NCBI GenBank assembly: GCA_963573385.1
Contig: CAUYLG010039408.1
Coordinates: 41,858-105,857 of the forward strand
Length of the DNA stretch: 64,000 nucleotides
Reading direction: 5' to 3'
Source of the DNA: Cacajao melanocephalus
Taxonomy: Eukaryota > Chordata > Mammalia > Primates > Pitheciidae
The stretch's first letter is position 1. Each line of letters begins with the position of its first letter. The position numbers and the translations under genes are program-made. Of the stretch, positions 63,246 to 64,000 are shown one piece after another. The notes beneath the pieces were generated by a model. The model searched no databases, was not told where the DNA came from, and saw nothing but the letters and a program-made list of their open reading frames with translations.

Positions 63246-63653
63246 ATGACATATCCAGCTGAGGCAGAGAACCATGAAAAGATAATTCACAGCTCTTCTT
63301 CGAATTAACGCATTTTATGAGAAATCTATCTGAAATAGCCAAGCCACATGTTTTCAGGTTGGCCCTGATTTCTATAATAGTAGAAAGTAGGCCCTAGAGA
63401 CAAATAAAAACACCTGCTTCTAGGGACTTCAGTAGCCTGACTGGGACACACATAGGCATGCTTCTGTTGATTTGCTTTTTAGGTAGTGGTCCTAAGAGAA
63501 TATTGATAAGTCCTGACCATAATTAAGTATCTCACTCACAATAGAGGCTGAATTCATGAGTACTAGAGATTATTAATGAACAGGGGCTAAATCTTAAGAA
63601 AGTCAAGCAACTTCTATTTTTGCACTTTTTAGAACTATGAGTTGCCATATAAA
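63246..63653. other. No gene or nameable repeat seen
   Basis: AT-rich sequence leading up to the target-site duplication of the terminal Alu; nothing recognised. Confidence 0.5.
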
Positions 63654-63668
63654 AAGTCTAGCTGTTCT

Positions 63669-63978
<310 letters not shown>

Positions 63979-64000
63979 CTAGCTGTTCTACAGTGACCTT

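Overview
The window is primate nuclear DNA, human or a close relative. It is AT-rich and CpG-poor, and carries Alu elements on both strands, including one with AluY-like bases at 63669-63974. It also has primate-age L1 pieces (12496-12757, 55220-55826), THE1/MST LTRs (39321-39685, 56522-57175) and a deep layer of mammal-wide L2, MIR, MLT1 and Tigger-type DNA transposon remains. I found no protein-coding exon, rRNA, tRNA, CRISPR array or bacterial-type gene. Every longer open reading frame is either decayed L1 or L2 coding sequence, antisense Alu, simple repeat, or a chance frame in AT-rich DNA. The window is best read as intergenic or deep intronic sequence. Repeat family names come from recognition by eye, not from a database search, so subfamily labels are tentative.

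Layout. 0-13 kb: an L1 3' piece, then mostly unassigned DNA, an antisense L2 split by an MLT1 LTR (6.6-7.7 kb), and a complex locally duplicated block at 11-13 kb. 13-23 kb: a degenerate minisatellite, several MIRs, and a three-deep nest (L2 split by L1, split in turn by an LTR-like segment) at 17.3-19.8 kb. 23.8-27.6 kb: an old antisense L1 carrying an Alu and a Tigger-type element. 28-46 kb: sparse; one Alu fragment, a second Tigger-type copy, an AluJ, a THE1/MST LTR, MIRs, large microsatellites, an Alu and an MLT1 LTR. 46.9-52.5 kb: a long antisense L1 reaching its 5' UTR, with an Alu inside it and Alus on both flanks. 54.8-57.2 kb: an old L1 piece, an L1 reverse-transcriptase fragment, an AluJ and a THE1 LTR split by an Alu. 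60.9-64 kb: an Alu, an MLT1 LTR, an L2 and a terminal AluY.

I did not find a novel biological system. The most unusual structure is a 235-bp composite at 11925-12159. It is made of two segments, each about 93-94% identical to sequence 0.9 kb upstream (10999-11135) and 0.9 kb downstream (12928-13025). The two copies are joined in the same order and orientation and sit inside AT microsatellite. Its junction is compatible both with a template-switching event and with a GT-AG spliced cDNA pasted into its own intron. Smaller signs of local copying are a 20-bp patch inside an MLT1 LTR (7093-7112, matching 4185-4204) and a 41-bp pair at 62633 and 63205.
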